This document shows, one piece after another, positions 1 to 13,385 of a stretch of DNA of 64,000 nucleotides. The position numbers were made by a program, and so were the translations under genes. The notes below the pieces were generated by a model. That model made no database searches, had not been told where the DNA came from, and was given only the letters and a program-made list of their open reading frames with translations. The number at the start of each line of letters is the position of its first letter. The first letter of the stretch is position 1. Source of the DNA: Drosophila pseudoobscura (taxonomy: Eukaryota > Arthropoda > Insecta > Diptera > Drosophilidae); NCBI RefSeq assembly GCF_009870125.1, contig NC_046679.1, positions 29,698,001 to 29,762,000 of the forward strand. Reading direction: 5' to 3'.

Positions 1-300
1 GCACAGACCCTTCACTCAGAGAGAGGAGAGAGACCGCATCTTATCAGAGCCTCAACCTTTTGGTGTGGTCTTCGTCCTGCCTTGACCGCTATGTTATTAT
101 GAGATCCTTTGTCCGTGTGTTTGTTAACTGTTGCTAATCTTAAATTGGAACTTTGGGGCTTTTGCCAGCGTGAGAACCGCTGCGTGTGGGATATCCCTCA
201 TTTTTTTTTTTGGGACGGGGTGTTAATGAGCTAAAGGATATCCCCTGGACCACCTTGGTGCCTTGTCCCTAAATGAAGTTGTTGGCTAATAAAGCAATTT
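1..300 (+). other. Possible 3' UTR tail of a gene left of the window
   Basis: This stretch has no open frame of note. It contains a canonical AATAAA at about 285-290 followed by ordinary sequence, and its base composition is more balanced than most of the intergenic DNA. It could be the 3' end of a plus-strand transcript whose coding part is outside the window. A chance AATAAA in AT-rich DNA is equally possible, so this is only a suggestion. Confidence 0.15.
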
Positions 301-2030
301 CCAACGAACTGTTTTTTTGGTTCTAGTGAGACGCATCTTTTGAAGGCTATGCGCTGGGGGGAGCAGGAGTAGGTGGAAATATCTAGTTAACTCTTTCGGT
401 GGAACGACGGCCCCGCTCGCCTGACCTCCTTTATTTATGCACTAATCCGTGGGAAATACTCGCCCAGAGACACCTGGGGGCCGATTTATACCACAACACA
501 ATAAAAAAACAGAGAAACATTGGAGTGGAGAGGCCCGCACCCGCAACAAAGACACAGCCAAAGGAAAAATTCAATAAAAGTCGAGTAAGAGATGCCCTGC
601 TTTGAAAGAAGACATGAAAAACCAACAACTTGTAGGAGTATCTGGTATTATTTTGTGGGTAAAATATTTTACAAGAGAGATTTTTCTATGAAAAGATCGA
701 TTTCGTAAGCAAAAGGTGCCATAAATTAATGGTACCTTTTAACAGAGCACCCTTTATTTCCATAGTTCAAGCAAATCCAGACATAACAAAGGAGAAGCCC
801 ATCTCTAGAGCTCAAATACCCCCAAAGCAAGCCCCAACAAGCTCTCCGAGTGAAGAGTACCCCAGGGGAGGGTAAAAATATGAAACAACCGTCGAGTGAA
901 TTAATAAAGCGCCTCACGAAGCGGCCACGCATTAAACGACACACACAAAAAGGCATTTACAAGGTATCCAAAAGCGAAGGCAGGAAGAGGACCCTCGGTC
1001 CGTCCACATATGCAACGTTCAACCAATAGATGCCACATGACTGACCAAAGCACCACTACAGTCTACTTTTTTCGTAGCCGAGGGCAAACATTTTGGAATT
1101 GCAATTTTCGACTTCATTTCCAGGCTTTCGTAGGCACCAGGCAACACCTACCGAGGCACCACAGCCACAGCTACAGCCACAGCCGGGCAGTACATCGGTG
1201 GGCGGCTAGGAGCTGAGGGATAGGAGTAGGAGCTGGAGCTGGAGCTGCGGCAGGGGCTGTGGCTGGGGCATAGGATACGCAGCAAGTGTTTCGATTTATG
1301 TTTTTGCGCCTCAGCCACACTTGTACTACGTACAACATGCCACAAGACACACAGAGACACACAGTGCTGCGGCATTTTCATTCAAAATGTTTAACCAGCC
1401 GTTCCGTTTCGTTCCGTTCGGTTCGGACCACAAGACCAGACCACTTGTTGCTCTTTTATTCATTCAATTTGTCAGTTTTGCACTAGCAAAACGAAAACCC
1501 AGTCCAGTCCAGTCCCGGTCCCCTTCGGCCCCCTCCGTCAGAGTCAAAAGGTTATCGCCACACTTGCTGCATTTATACAGCCTCATCATGGGGCAGGCAT
1601 CATCATGATGATCATGATGGGGCGATCATCTCATGGTTATGGGGCATGGGTTTCTGTGTGCTGTGGCTGTCTGCTGCGGCTGTGTTGCACTCTTCTGTTG
1701 CATGTTTACATGGCAAAATTATTAGTGGGTAATATTTGTGAAATATTTGTTTTCTAATCTGTAAACACCAATCATATTAGCAATTTGAATATGACAGCGC
1801 CAGCGCTACGAAAACAGTAACAGCGCATTCTCTTGTTGTTGTCGCGGATACCCTTCTGTTGGTGGTAGGGGTCGATGGGTTTTCGGGAGACGCTTTCTTA
1901 TTTGGGACCGGGGAAGGAAGTACTTTCTACTCTGTTAATTGGTTGTTTTCTTGGTTAACGTTGGTCCGGTTATGTTTTAGTAGGAACTGAGACATAATAA
2001 TAGATAAATGATATGGTTAATTGGTGTTCG
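301..2030. other. Non-coding DNA, no gene seen
   Basis: Only short random open frames occur here. Short degenerate GCCACA/GGAGCT repeats lie around 1158-1265, and an ATCATCATGATGAT perfect palindrome lies at about 1590-1610 within ATG/ATC-rich DNA. Nothing supports a gene. Confidence 0.5.
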
Positions 2031-2034
2031 ATAA

Positions 2035-2680
2035 ATATCGGTAATATCAATAATGTACATATAAGAATAAAATGTTATTGATTTTTAGCGATTATGGGGA
2101 ACGATAAGTTTCGACAATATTAAGAATATAATAGATTAGAAGTAAATATCGATAATTATAGGTTATTAGCGATTGGTGATTGTGGTTAAAATTAGTGGTA
2201 TGAAGAATATATAATAATAAAAGAAAAAATTGATAATTATCAGTGATTAGTGATCGATATTTGTCGATAAAATGAACAATATGAAGAGTATATTAGATTA
2301 GACGGAAAAATTGATAATTTTCGGTGGTTCGATATAGATAATTTTTGATAAAATCAAGAATATATTAAAATAAAAGTAGATATCGATATTTATCGGTGAT
2401 TACTGGTTGTGGTCAAGAATACATAAAATTTAAAGTAAAAATCGATAATTATCGTTAGTGATCGATAATTATGGATAAAATTATTAATATAATAAATATT
2501 TTAGAGTAATAGTAAAAATCGATAATTATCGGTGGTTGGTGATCGAAAATAAAGGATAAAATTAATAATGTCAAGAATATATTAGACTATAAGTAAAAAT
2601 CGATCATTATTGTTGATTGATTGAGTAATCGATAATGGATTGATTTATAATTACCGATAATATCAATTATCTATATGAAA
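2035..2680. repeat. Degenerate tandem array, 72-81 bp unit rich in ATCGATAATTATCGG
   Basis: The phrase GATAATTATCGG or a close variant recurs at about 2079, 2151, 2232, 2313, 2385, 2444, 2521 and 2602, spaced mostly 72-81 bp (one interval is 59). Between these phrases a second conserved phrase, AAGAATATATTAGATTA-like, also recurs in register. About eight diverged units can be recognised. Many units carry CGATA or ATCGAT, which are the cores bound by BEAF-32 and DREF in Drosophila, so binding is conceivable but is not shown by sequence alone. No coding potential. Confidence 0.8.
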
Positions 2681-3844
2681 TATTATCAAGATACCTATTT
2701 TTTTCATCAGGCCATAACCAAAATTATCGCAGGTATGCATATTCTATGGATGATATAGAAAGAATATATAGGAAATATAGAAGATTGATGGGCCGACTGA
2801 CCACTCCCAAAAAGTGTACGAGATCTTAGCCTAGAAATCTTAATGTTTCAAGGAATGAAAGGATGGGACCTTCAAGAGCAGAGTCGTATAAGCCCCACAC
2901 CTTTCAATAGGAAACTCCGTAAAGAAGAGCATCAGATATTTCTTTATCGAAAAGTATACTCTCTTCTTCCGTTTGTTGTTGTTGCTGTTGTGGTCAACGG
3001 TCAGTGGTGGCTTGTGGCTAGTGTGTTCGGTTATTATGCTGGCCCATTCGTTCATTCGTTTGGGTGGGTGGGTAGGTGGGGCGTGAGTTATTATCTATTC
3101 AATTGTTGCACTTTGCTGCTTCCTATTGCCTTGAGCCATTGCATGGCCATACCCTCCACTGAATCTCCTTTCCCCCCTTTCTTTTTTTTTGCAGTTATGA
3201 GTCGACTGCCATGAAATTTATGATAAATGCCAAGAGATCTGCAAACTTTGAATTCGACTCGGCTCGTTAGCCATCTCCCTACCCTGCTGTTGGATCGTTT
3301 ACAACACTTTAAGAGGATTTTAGTGCCGCTTCCCTCCAGCCAGCATCCAGCACCGTTTGACTCCATTGGCAGCCATTAGCGAGGCAATTGACATACTCCT
3401 TGACAGACAGTCAAGTCTCTAAGTGCATGGAATTTATCATCATCCACTCATCGGTGGGGCAGAGGAGGCGTTTGCCAAAAATGGCACAAATAACGACATA
3501 ATTTGCTGAAGATTTGGCCAACATCAGAGATCGGCAGCAGGCTCAACTCTGGCAGCAGGCAGCAGACAACAGGCAACAGTCTACAGGCAACTCTCTGGAA
3601 AACGACAAACGACATATGCAAATTGACTGTGAACGCAGACGACGCACAGCACAGTACAGCAACAGCCAAAAATGGTGTGCAAATCGTTAGGCCACTTTGT
3701 AAATGCACTGAAAGAAAGTGTGAAAACCTTAGGAATAAAGAGGCCATGGTGAAGAACTAAAAACAAGCTCGTTGGTTGAAATAGAAGTCAAATTCCAAAG
3801 GTTCTTAAGAAAGAGTAACATTTTAGCCTGTTTAAACTTCGGAC

Positions 3845-3869
3845 GCGTCATGCAGCAGCACTCCTCGGT
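3845..3869 (+). repeat. Dispersed 25-bp motif, copy A
   Basis: One of six copies of a GC-rich motif whose core is TCATGCAGCAG, here followed by CACTCCTCGGT. It is preceded by GCG as in copies C, D and E. Flanking DNA differs between copies, so the shared part is only about 25 bp. Family unknown. Confidence 0.75.
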
Positions 3870-4180
3870 TGGTTTTGGCACTTTTATGCTTAACAAGCTT
3901 CTTCTTGGAGTCGTTTTGGTATCCCGTTCTCTTCTTACACTGACCAAAGCCCAAGCCACACTACAAAAATCGTTTACCAAGGTTTTTTTTTTTTAATAAA
4001 TCCTCTTTAAACACTTTGTTTTCGCCCAGTGTGCCTTGCATAGATACTATATAAATAATTCAATTAGTTAAAGTAGAAATTAGCAACAGATACAACATTT
4101 TGTTAAAAGATTTGCCAATCTGACAGTCTTTGTTCTCTCGGGGGCCACTCACAGTAGCGACAGATGAGATCACCCACCCG

Positions 4181-4216
4181 TCCATCCATCCATCCATCCA
4201 TCCAACCATCCAACCA
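4181..4216. repeat. (TCCA)n microsatellite
   Basis: Perfect tetranucleotide TCCA repeats degrade into CCAACCATCC on the right side. Confidence 0.9.
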
Positions 4217-4984
4217 TTCAGTCAGCCACTAACCAATCGGTTAGATCAAATGGCTTTTTGTTTTGCAGTTTGACTAAATGCTTTATTGGCTCTCAGGTGA
4301 GAGAATAAATAGATGCAAAAAAATGCTTCGAATTTGAACTTGAGAATTCCATATTAAGTGCATTTTGAAATGGGAATCGGAGTGCCACTCCAATGGCACT
4401 GTGTGGCATGGTAATTACACTGCAACTCGGTCTGGCAAAAAAAAAGAGTCAAATTCTGCACTAAACGCAATTAATCAAGCCACGCGGGTCGTGCCTGGCC
4501 AAATGTTTTTTCCACTCCTAATGATGCCGTGGAGCAGCTCCGCTCCTCCTCCTCGCTTTTTGGCCTCCTGCCATTGCGCAAATATGGCTTGAGTCAAAGT
4601 TCAAGCAACGAACAAAAAAAACTGTGCTTAATGTCTCACTTATGGCCAAGAGACCAAAGCCAGTCTGGGGCGCGGGTCAGGCCTCCGTTGCGTGAGAATG
4701 TTTGAGGCTTGTGGCTTGTGGCCGGACGTTTGTCAAGCTCTAATTTGCTATGACTTGGTCACGTGTTGCCCAGTCTCAATATCTTGATGGATCGAGGCGT
4801 TGCGAGTGGAAGTTGTGCATTATATAGCCTGATAATTTGGCTTAAATGCGTGGCCAGGCACCAACTAATAGCATAGAGAGGTTTGGTCATAGATTTGGAC
4901 TAAAGGATACCCTGATGGGGAGATTTTTTTAGAGGAAAGGAATATACAAACAATTAAATATCAAGGCAGAAAAATGTTCGGCTC

Positions 4985-5545
4985 TCTCGCTTCTTTGGCT
5001 TGGGACGATATGAGTCAAATTTCGGATAGATCAAGTCTTTATATATATTTCCACAATATCTGTGAGAGAAATACATAAAACAGACAAAAAACTATAAATA
5101 TTTCATCTGAAAGATTAAATATTCCAAGACTGGGCGACAAGCCAACCCCTGGCTCACTCGCTGCGTTAACTTGCGATGATATTAATAAAACATCGAAGAA
5201 ATATCAAGTCTTTATATATAAGTCCACAATATTTGTGGGTGAAATACAGAAAACACACAAAAAACTAAATATTCCATCTGAAAGAATAAATATTCGAAAA
5301 CTGGGGGACAAGCCAACCCCTGGCTCACTCGCTGCGTTAACTTGCGATGATATTAATAAAATATCGAAGAAATATCAAGTCTTTATATCCAGTCCACAAT
5401 ATTTGTGGGTGAAATACAGAAAACACACAAAAAACTAAATATTCCATCTGAAAGAATAAATATTCGAAAACTTGTGACGATATGTGTTAAATATCGGAGA
5501 GGTTAAGTCTTTATATATAATTCCACAATATTTGGTGAAGAAATA
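4985..5545. repeat. Tandem array, about 172-bp unit, last unit deleted
   Basis: The phrase CAAGTCTTTATAT recurs at 5032, 5205 and 5376, with a TAAGTCTTTATAT variant at 5504. The full period is 171-173 bp and the final interval is 128 bp. The shorter interval lacks the GC-richer segment with ACAAGCCAACCCCTGGCTCA that sits inside the full units. Units two and three are nearly identical, so this array is younger or better homogenised than the others in the window. A 67-codon open frame across it is a by-product of the repeat. Confidence 0.9.
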
Positions 5546-8500
5546 ATCAAAGTAATGAAGAGTTTGGGCACAAAATCTATCTTCCTGTCCATCTTAGATG
5601 TCTAAAAATAATATCTATATGCTCTTAACTCTCATAATCTCTTAGATGCCAACGGATACGGCTAGATCGTTTATAGATGTGGAAAAAAGAAACACTCAGC
5701 GTATGTTCAAGCGACTACCGTATATAATAACTGTCCAATGGTAGTCATTCCTAATCCTAATCAATTTTGAACGCCTCACGAGGCGTCATAAACACGCTCT
5801 CAACACTTGCACAGAGACAGAGTGAGTGAGAGAGAGAGAGAGAGATAGAGTACCAAAGTAATTTAAGCAGAAAAAAACATTTGCCAAAGTGTTACAATTT
5901 CCATTAGTTACAGTTATTTGGCCAAAACACATCAGAGAGTGAAGTGAGGCAAGAGACTCTTTCCACTTGCCACTTCCAACTGGGGCTGTGGCTGTGGCTG
6001 CGGCTGGGGCACAATTATCAACTTTTTTTGCTTTGATTACGATGATGGATTATAACACTTTGGCCGGCTGGTTGGACAGCCCAACTGGAGGCTAGAAAAA
6101 CTGGAACATTTTTGCTTGAAAATTGAATGAGTGGAGGCTGCAGGGGCAGAGGCCGGGGCTACAACCGATTGGCTCCTTCCTTCCAAAACGAAATTAATTT
6201 AACAGCTTGACAGGATTATGCGAGAGAACAGGGTCAAACCAGAAGATGATTCCATGACCAATGGGCCGCTGACAGGCGGCTGGCCAACAGATTGGTCACA
6301 AGTCACAATCCCAGACAGAAGCTCAGAGAAGCCCTTAAGGCCATGGCGAATCGGTACCAGACCGAAGACCGAACACCGAAGACTGTAACCAATTAACCGA
6401 ATCATTTAACACGTGCTCTGGGCATGGGCTTTCGGGGGCACAGGTGCAGCTGCAGCTAGAGATCTCCAATCGTCTCCTCTCCTCTCTGTATGTTTGTGCT
6501 AATTGAGCAGGAATCTATGACAAACATAAATGTATTCGGGGAGGAACCAAAGAACAGATAAGAAATGTAAGATATCTACATGATCGAAGGTTGGGATACA
6601 CTTTTAAAGACTTACATTTACTCATCTGTGGGATATAGAGCTTCAAATAGTTATAGCCTTGATGATCAAAGGTTCTTGGCAAACCTTTAAAGAAAAGATA
6701 TGGTGTTGGGATTTTATTAGTATTTTTCAGGAATATATCTTTGTGGAATTGTGGAATAATATGTCGAAAAAAAAGCTTCCGTCTTTTTGGGTTTTTGGCT
6801 AAGAAAATGTAGATGTGCATAGAAGAAAACGTTTCTAAATAAAGATCTTTGAATAGCATAATCTTAAGCACAATATTCTCTCGATTAAGGGACCTTTGCT
6901 TTCGGTTCTCCAAGGATATTTCTATGATAAAGAAGTTATATTCTATTCAAACTTTAAAGATTTACAGAGAAGATCATTTAAGAGCTTTTTCTACAAATTC
7001 CTTGGCTTATCTTAAGCCCAAAAAGTACATCTGTATTCCATAAATCTTAATCCTGCCAAAAACCCAATCAAACTTCGATTACCCTGCTCTTACACCTGAG
7101 ACTCACCGTAGAAGTCGGCTTAACGATCATTGACTAGACCATTTGCTATATAAAGTGGCATATGCAAATATGCCGACGATTGGCAACCGGGACATGGGGG
7201 GGAATGGGGGTAGAACATGGCTACTGGCATCGGCAAACCGACTGCCGCCGGCCGATTAATCAATGATAAATCCGAAATAGATAAATGACCCAGGCACATG
7301 GCAAAAGAAATGTTGTGTGGTCCCCCTTCAAAAGAACTGATCACCTGCTGCCCATTGGGCTCCTGTTACCAGCTCTCTTCTCGTCCTCATAGCGGGTGCA
7401 AGATAAATGCTCCACTGATGATGCTGACAGTGGAATTCGGTGGAGTCCCAGAGAGTCCCCACACATTGCATCATCTGCTGCGGCCGACTGTTTATGGGCA
7501 TTGTCAATGTCTTTGGCGACGCATTTGCATCGTACGGTTAATTGTGACCGCTATTTGTTGACCAATTGTGGGTGGCAGAGGCACTGGAAGCACCACCGAA
7601 TTCGGCATTGCACCATATGCACCACAAACCAAGCGAAAAACTCGTTTAGGTTTTACCCTAGAAGAGGGTATGAGAGAAATGTGGAGTGTGCATCGAAGAA
7701 AACGGTTTTATTGAAAGTTTTCTTCCGATAGCTGTCTATAAGAACCTTCGGTATCTTTTGAGAACGTAGGAATTGAGGGTTATGATGGCAACTAAATGGA
7801 TTGAATGGGTTTAAGGGTTATCTGACATAAAAAGCATCGATTTTGGGGTATGTTAAGGTGCAAAAACCATTCACGGAATAAACTTTGATGATTTCCAAAA
7901 GACAGTTTCTAGTGGTACTTCATTATATATCCTCCTCCAAATGGGTCTTAGGGAAACTAAAACAAAAACTACACAAAAATCAAACAAAAATGACTCTTAA
8001 ATTCTTCGAATTGTTCTTTAATATTCCTTCTCTGAATGCGTACCAATATCTTTGGTAAGTCCTTGCCCAAGAGCATTTGAAGCTTCGGTTTTGGTTCTCT
8101 GTTATGTTTGGGAATTTGCATAGTTCTGTCTCTCTCTCTGTCTGTGATCTACAGAGTTCGCACAGGTGGCAGTGGGGCACACACAAAAGGCCACAAAGAG
8201 AGTAGATAACTTTAGTGGCTATGTCCTCTTACGAGCTTTGCCCTCGTTAGCTCCTCGACTGCGACTGTATCTGTATCTGTGGCTGTGTGGCTTGCTAGCC
8301 GGATATCTATATATAGCCAACTGGTGTGATTTTGATTCATGGCGCGATTATATGTGCGCACGCAGTTTATCTTCTTTTCAGCTTCTTCTGCTGCTGCTGC
8401 CGTCTCCTTTTTTTCCGCACAGTAGCCTGCCTGGTCGCAGCATGAAGGCTCCAAGCCCCACACTCTGGTCTGTGGTCTCTGGCCTGTGGCCTGATCCTCC

Positions 8501-11089
8501 GTTGCGTCGCATCGCTTCGGCTTGTGGCACTTAACATTTTATTGTTAATAAAATATATTACATGGGGCAATACAAAAGGCCAAAACCAGGTTGAGTGTGT
8601 GCCGGACCCCAAATGCGTTAACGAAATCATCTGCCAGGAGGCGAACGGGGGGTAGAAGGAGAGGCCAGGCCGCTCCTCCAGATGCTTGTTTCTCAGAGGG
8701 AATGTCGCGTGAGTTCGTGTCGTACATTTAACGCGTGACTTCTTTTGAAAATTGTTCATAAATTTTGCGTTTAACAGTAGCAGAAAGGCAACGGCACAGC
8801 CGCAAAACTCCCGGCCCATACAAGACCGTTGAAGGCTTCGGGCAAGGGAATTGGCTGAATTAAATGATTGGGAAGCAGGGGAAAATTGCGTCTACAGATA
8901 CCCTGCAATATTATAGGGAGATTATGGTAAGGAAAAGCATATTTCGGGGGTTTAAAACATGTACCCAAATGCATAGAAGAAACCTCTGAAGAGGGACGAC
9001 CTTTTCAAGTCTAAAAGAAAATGTTTAGACCGTGGTTCTTCATCAGACTCCTAGACTCCTTTCCTCCTTCTCAAACCTCAAAATTCTTGGAAAAAGACGT
9101 ATTTTTAGGGAACCAAAATTCTAATTTAAAATTAAATTGACGCTTTTATTTATTCCGGCTATAAAAACTATAATAAAACACAGAATTTCAGAAAATATTC
9201 CCTAAATATATGGTCCTATTGAGGCCTCAAATTTACCCTTTTTGAATTTTTTTGTGTGAAGATTTGACATATCCCCAAAGCATTCATGGATGTTTCCTGT
9301 AAGCAATTATAAAAAAGGATCCTTCTTAGAGTAAATTAAAAAATAATGCTTGCTTTCTTCTCTACACTTCTTTAAATACAAAAAAAAAATTATAGAAAAT
9401 CTATAAAATATAAAATTAAATAGATCATCCTTGGAACCTGCTTTTTACTTAAAAAAATCATGAAAAATCCTTAAAAAACTGCATAAAAATCCTCCTTCTC
9501 CTAAGAGGCCGCAGGGCATTCCCATTTCTCCTATGGCCTGCAGCACAGCCTCCCAGGTATTTAATTTAAAGCAACTCAACGGAAAATTATTTCACAAATC
9601 CGACAGATGCAGGCCCATGGAGCCGCAGAGAGGCAGAGACAGAGACAGAGAGAGCGTTGCAAATGAATTACAATTTTGCTCATCTGCCTTTCGCTCATTA
9701 TAATGCATACTCGTATATATATTTGAATGAATGAATGAACGTATATTTCTAATTAATAACACACTAAAATGTAATCAACAATGTTAATTAGGCACATCCG
9801 CTGCTGCGACGTCGTGTGTTGTCACCTCCACTCATTCCGTTCGACTTTTAGTTTCATTCATAAAAATCGGAGACAGATACTCAGCGATACTCAGCAGTCG
9901 CCTGCCCACGCGGCACCAAAATCTTGGCTTGAATTTGCATTTGTTCGAAGTAGTAAAAAAAAATCAAGCACACAAAATCGTTAAAGAAAAAACCCTGTCA
10001 AAATGTATGGCCAAAAGAATTGCCAAACCGGTTAATGGTTTGTTGTTTCGGTTATGAAACTGTTGTCTGTTGCTTGTCGTTTCGTTGCGTTTGTTCGCCG
10101 TGTTCGATGTTTTTTTATTTTTTATGAATGAATGAATGAAGCGTAAAATTTGCATTTTCTACACAAGATTACTCATACGACCCAGTGAACTTAGAGAAAG
10201 ATGAGGAGTACGAAGCCCCAGCGATTGTTTGGCTTAGTTCCGCTGAAAAGATAGAGAGAAAAAAAACACCGCATCTACTTATGAATCAACAATCCCAGTG
10301 GCAGGTGTGCCAAAAACTGAATCATATGCCTGATTTAAATAAGCAATTTGAATTATTATTAATTTATTATTTCCGGTGCAGCAGAGAGCGCCAGAGATGG
10401 GTGGCTTTGAATACATTACCGAGATGATTGCCAAACAAATGTTTGAGCATCTTTCCAGTCAAACAAATAATAAATACCCAACACATATTCTCTACATGTT
10501 CATTCACTAAAATAAATATTTATTTTGAGTATTAAGGCACTTGTCGGTCGTCAATTATGTCTCTCTCTGTTGGCCAGCACTCAGCCTTTCCAAGCAAAAA
10601 TATATAAAGACGAGGTCAAATCGGAGCTGTGCAATCGAGCAACTGAAAGACTGACTGGCTGACTGACGGCCCCACGATCTGGCCAACCGATCAGGCCATA
10701 GACAGGCAATTTGTAGACTTTTAAAATAGTTTCAAATACTCCGCCAGACAACCTGTGCTTTGTCCAGCGATCGGCCAGCAGGCCAACGATCGACAACTAC
10801 AACAAAAAGCGCATGCAAATTAATAGCCAACTTTGGCCAAAAATTAATTGATCACTCGGGACAGGCCAACAGCAGCGGCCGAAGGAGATTGCAGACCCCA
10901 GACCCCAGATGTCTGACAGACGATAGACAGGGCGACAGACCAGGCCGATCGATCTCTATACAGCAATTGCCTGAACGAAGTACACTTGAAGGAAAATGTT
11001 TACGGAAATTTTCAAGGTGTTGAAAGGAGAAAAACAGACAATTTCTCGCCTAAAAATAAACAAAGGGGTTTTTATTTGTTTACGAATTT
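5546..11089. other. Non-coding DNA downstream of htl
   Basis: No gene is recognised. A (GA)n tract lies at 5825-5845, and CGCCTCACGAGGCG forms a short palindrome at about 5772. TATATAAAG occurs at about 7146 and 10602, but no initiator at the right spacing or downstream reading frame was seen. Open frames of 60-150 codons here have no recognisable domain and overlap frames on the other strand. Confidence 0.45.
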
Positions 11090-11470
11090 TGAATTAAATT
11101 TATTTAAAAAAAGCATATTTGTATTTCCATGAAAAGATAAAAAACCTAAACTTTTAATATTTACATTTAAAAATAAATATTTACAGTTAAAAAAATATTT
11201 ACAATTAAAAAAAATTTACATTTAAAAACATATATACAAAAATTGGAACTTCTAATATATACATTAAAAAATATTTACGATTTATAATTAAAAAATTATT
11301 TACATTTAAAAAAATATTTATATTCAAAAAAGCTTAAACTTGTATTATTCCCATTAAAAAAAATCACATTTAAAAAAATATATATTTAATAATGTATACC
11401 AAAAAATGTTGATAAAATTAAAATTTTTAAATATTTTTAAGTGTCTTATATTTAGAAAAAAATATTTAAA
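11090..11470. repeat. AT-rich degenerate short repeats
   Basis: Variants of ATTTACATTTAAAAA recur every 15-30 bases across this block. It looks like a decayed simple array, with strong A-strand bias (A runs on the plus strand). No gene. Confidence 0.6.
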
Positions 11471-12060
11471 AAGTCTCTTTAACCCATTTATGTTTAAACC
11501 AAAGCTAAATTTACCTAAAATTCTATTTACAAATTAAAAATGTAATTGAAATATGCTTGTGTATGCCATTTTTCTGCTAGTGCATAGTTTTGCTGCCAAA
11601 TTGCGAGGCATGCCTGCAAGTGGCCCGCATATTTGTACAGATCCAACGATCATACGTACCAAGAGTAAACGTAGACTTCCTAGACGGTAGCTGGCTCGAT
11701 TAAGAGGCTGGTGAAATGCGTTGTTTTGTTGTTGTGGTTTTTAGTATGAACAAAATTCAATTAACATATTCACGCAATAATTGCAGGGGTCTCTCTCGCT
11801 GGCCCGAAGAAACCCACGTTGTGGTCAGTCCCCGGCCCACGCTTTTGATCCACGTGTCAAACTTCCGATCATTAGGCGGGGCGACACGCCCACACACTCT
11901 CTGACGCATACGGGGCCCTAATTAATAAACAGACAAAACAATTTTTTCGAGAGAGGCCCCGACACAGACAATGCCGAACATTAGAAATTGATAAATTATC
12001 GAAAAATGCAGTTTAGCGTGTGCCCAAGACACAAAAGATATTGAGATTAATCATTGGAAC

Positions 12061-12099
12061 AGCCAGCCAGCCAGCCAGCCAGCCATCATCATCATCATC
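12061..12099. repeat. (AGCC)n-(ATC)n compound microsatellite
   Basis: Six AGCC units are followed by ATC triplets. Confidence 0.9.
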
Positions 12100-13351
12100 T
12101 GCATCTCCATTTGATGTTTTTTTGTGCGTTGGCGATCTACGATGGGTCGTCTGTCGTCTAATGCCTCATTATTAATGGATCTCCACATGGAAAGCGATGA
12201 AAATTGTGTCGTGTAATCCAGTGGGTCACTGGAAAATAGATGTCCAAGGGAGATGGAAGCTGCAAAGGGTACAGTTTTTTTTTATAATAATTCGATATGG
12301 TAAGAGTTTAAATGGGAATGATCTGGAAAAGGTAAGATCTTGATCTAAAGATTTTTATAATAATATGGTGAGTGTTTACATAGGAATGATCTTGATTAAA
12401 GCTTCTAAAAAGAAACAACAGGATATGTACAGAAAATTATAGAAAAAGAGAGGTTTCTGAATGTATTTTAGATCAAATATAGTTGGAATATATTTGGCTA
12501 TAAATATGCTTCAAATACTTTTCTTTAAAAACACTTTTAAGGGCTTGGAATACGACGATCAATAAGTGAAAGAAAGTTCAGCGAAACCATCGCCTTAATA
12601 CTCACTGTTTTTGATCGAAACTCCATTACAATTTCGGAGAGAAAAAGACGAATGGTAGATCCTACTAATATTCCCCCAAATTGTATCCCAAAAAACCCAA
12701 AAAACTCAACTAATATATAATCTGACAAATATCTTCTGTTCAATTTCCGCAGCTATTTGCTACGACTAATCATAGCAATTACCCTTTGAACTTTAGCTTT
12801 GATCATTTAGGGGAAACCTGTACATTAATGTGCCCCAATAGTCATACCTCATATCCACAGACACACACACAATGTTGCAATCGCTTAACTCGGCCAACAC
12901 TTGCCCTCCGGCCGACTCATTGCAAATAGGTGTACTCTCGCAGCACCCCCACTAAAAAAAACCTGGCCACAAATCTGCCTGCAATTACAATACTTTATAA
13001 ACTTATATATTTCTCTGGCCATAAGCCTGGGCTTGTATTATCGTCTAATTGCATCGCCAGGCAGCAGACTCCGAGCCGACTCCGAACCGACGACGCTCTT
13101 GGCATTTAGCGCGTCAACAAACGAGCCGCCGCCACCGCTGCGACCCCCAGACCCCCAGACCGACCCCATCCACACCTCGCCAGGCAGTGGGGGAGGGGGG
13201 GAAAAAAATAGTGGTCCGCAGGCCGTTCCATTCATCATTTTTCCGTTTAGTGACGCGCGTGCCTCGTGCGGTTCAAATCGAGTGTTTTTTTTCACAGATT
13301 TTCCCAAATTGAGACGTCATGATCTCTCGACGTCTGTTATATGGTGGGTGC

Positions 13352-13378
13352 ATAGATACAGATACAGATACAGATACG
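13352..13378. repeat. (AGATAC)n microsatellite
   Basis: Four perfect or near-perfect hexamer units lie here, close to the predicted end of the htl transcript. Confidence 0.8.
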
Positions 13379-13385
13379 TACAACA

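Larger units (their letters stand above)
2681..4984. other. Non-coding DNA with a TCCA microsatellite
   Basis: There is no convincing gene. A (TCCA)n tract lies at 4181-4216. A copy of the dispersed 25-bp motif lies at 3845-3869 and is listed separately. Open frames here (for example 2843-3214) are low-complexity or overlap antisense frames and look like chance. Confidence 0.5.
11471..13385. other. Non-coding DNA 3' of htl with microsatellites
   Basis: (AGCC)n lies at 12061-12084, directly followed by (ATC)n to about 12099. An (AGATAC)n tract lies at about 13352-13378. The 185-codon frame at 12901-13458 is proline/glycine-rich by composition, is mirrored by open frames in two other frames, and has no recognisable domain, so I do not call it. 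Confidence 0.45.

Noticed and set aside
5235..5438. Open frame across the 172-bp array
   Set aside because: Created by the tandem repeat; the peptide repeats itself with the DNA.
5770..5800. CACGAGGCGTCAT as a seventh copy of the dispersed motif
   Set aside because: It shares only CGAGG and GTCAT in an inconsistent arrangement, and is better explained by the CGCCTC/GAGGCG palindrome.
6515..6913. 132-codon minus-strand frame
   Set aside because: AT-driven Lys/Phe/Leu/Ile composition with no recognised motif and no flanking gene signals.
7140..10620. TATATAAAG boxes at about 7146 and 10602 as promoters
   Set aside because: No initiator at +25 to +35 and no supported gene downstream; such words are common in AT-rich DNA.
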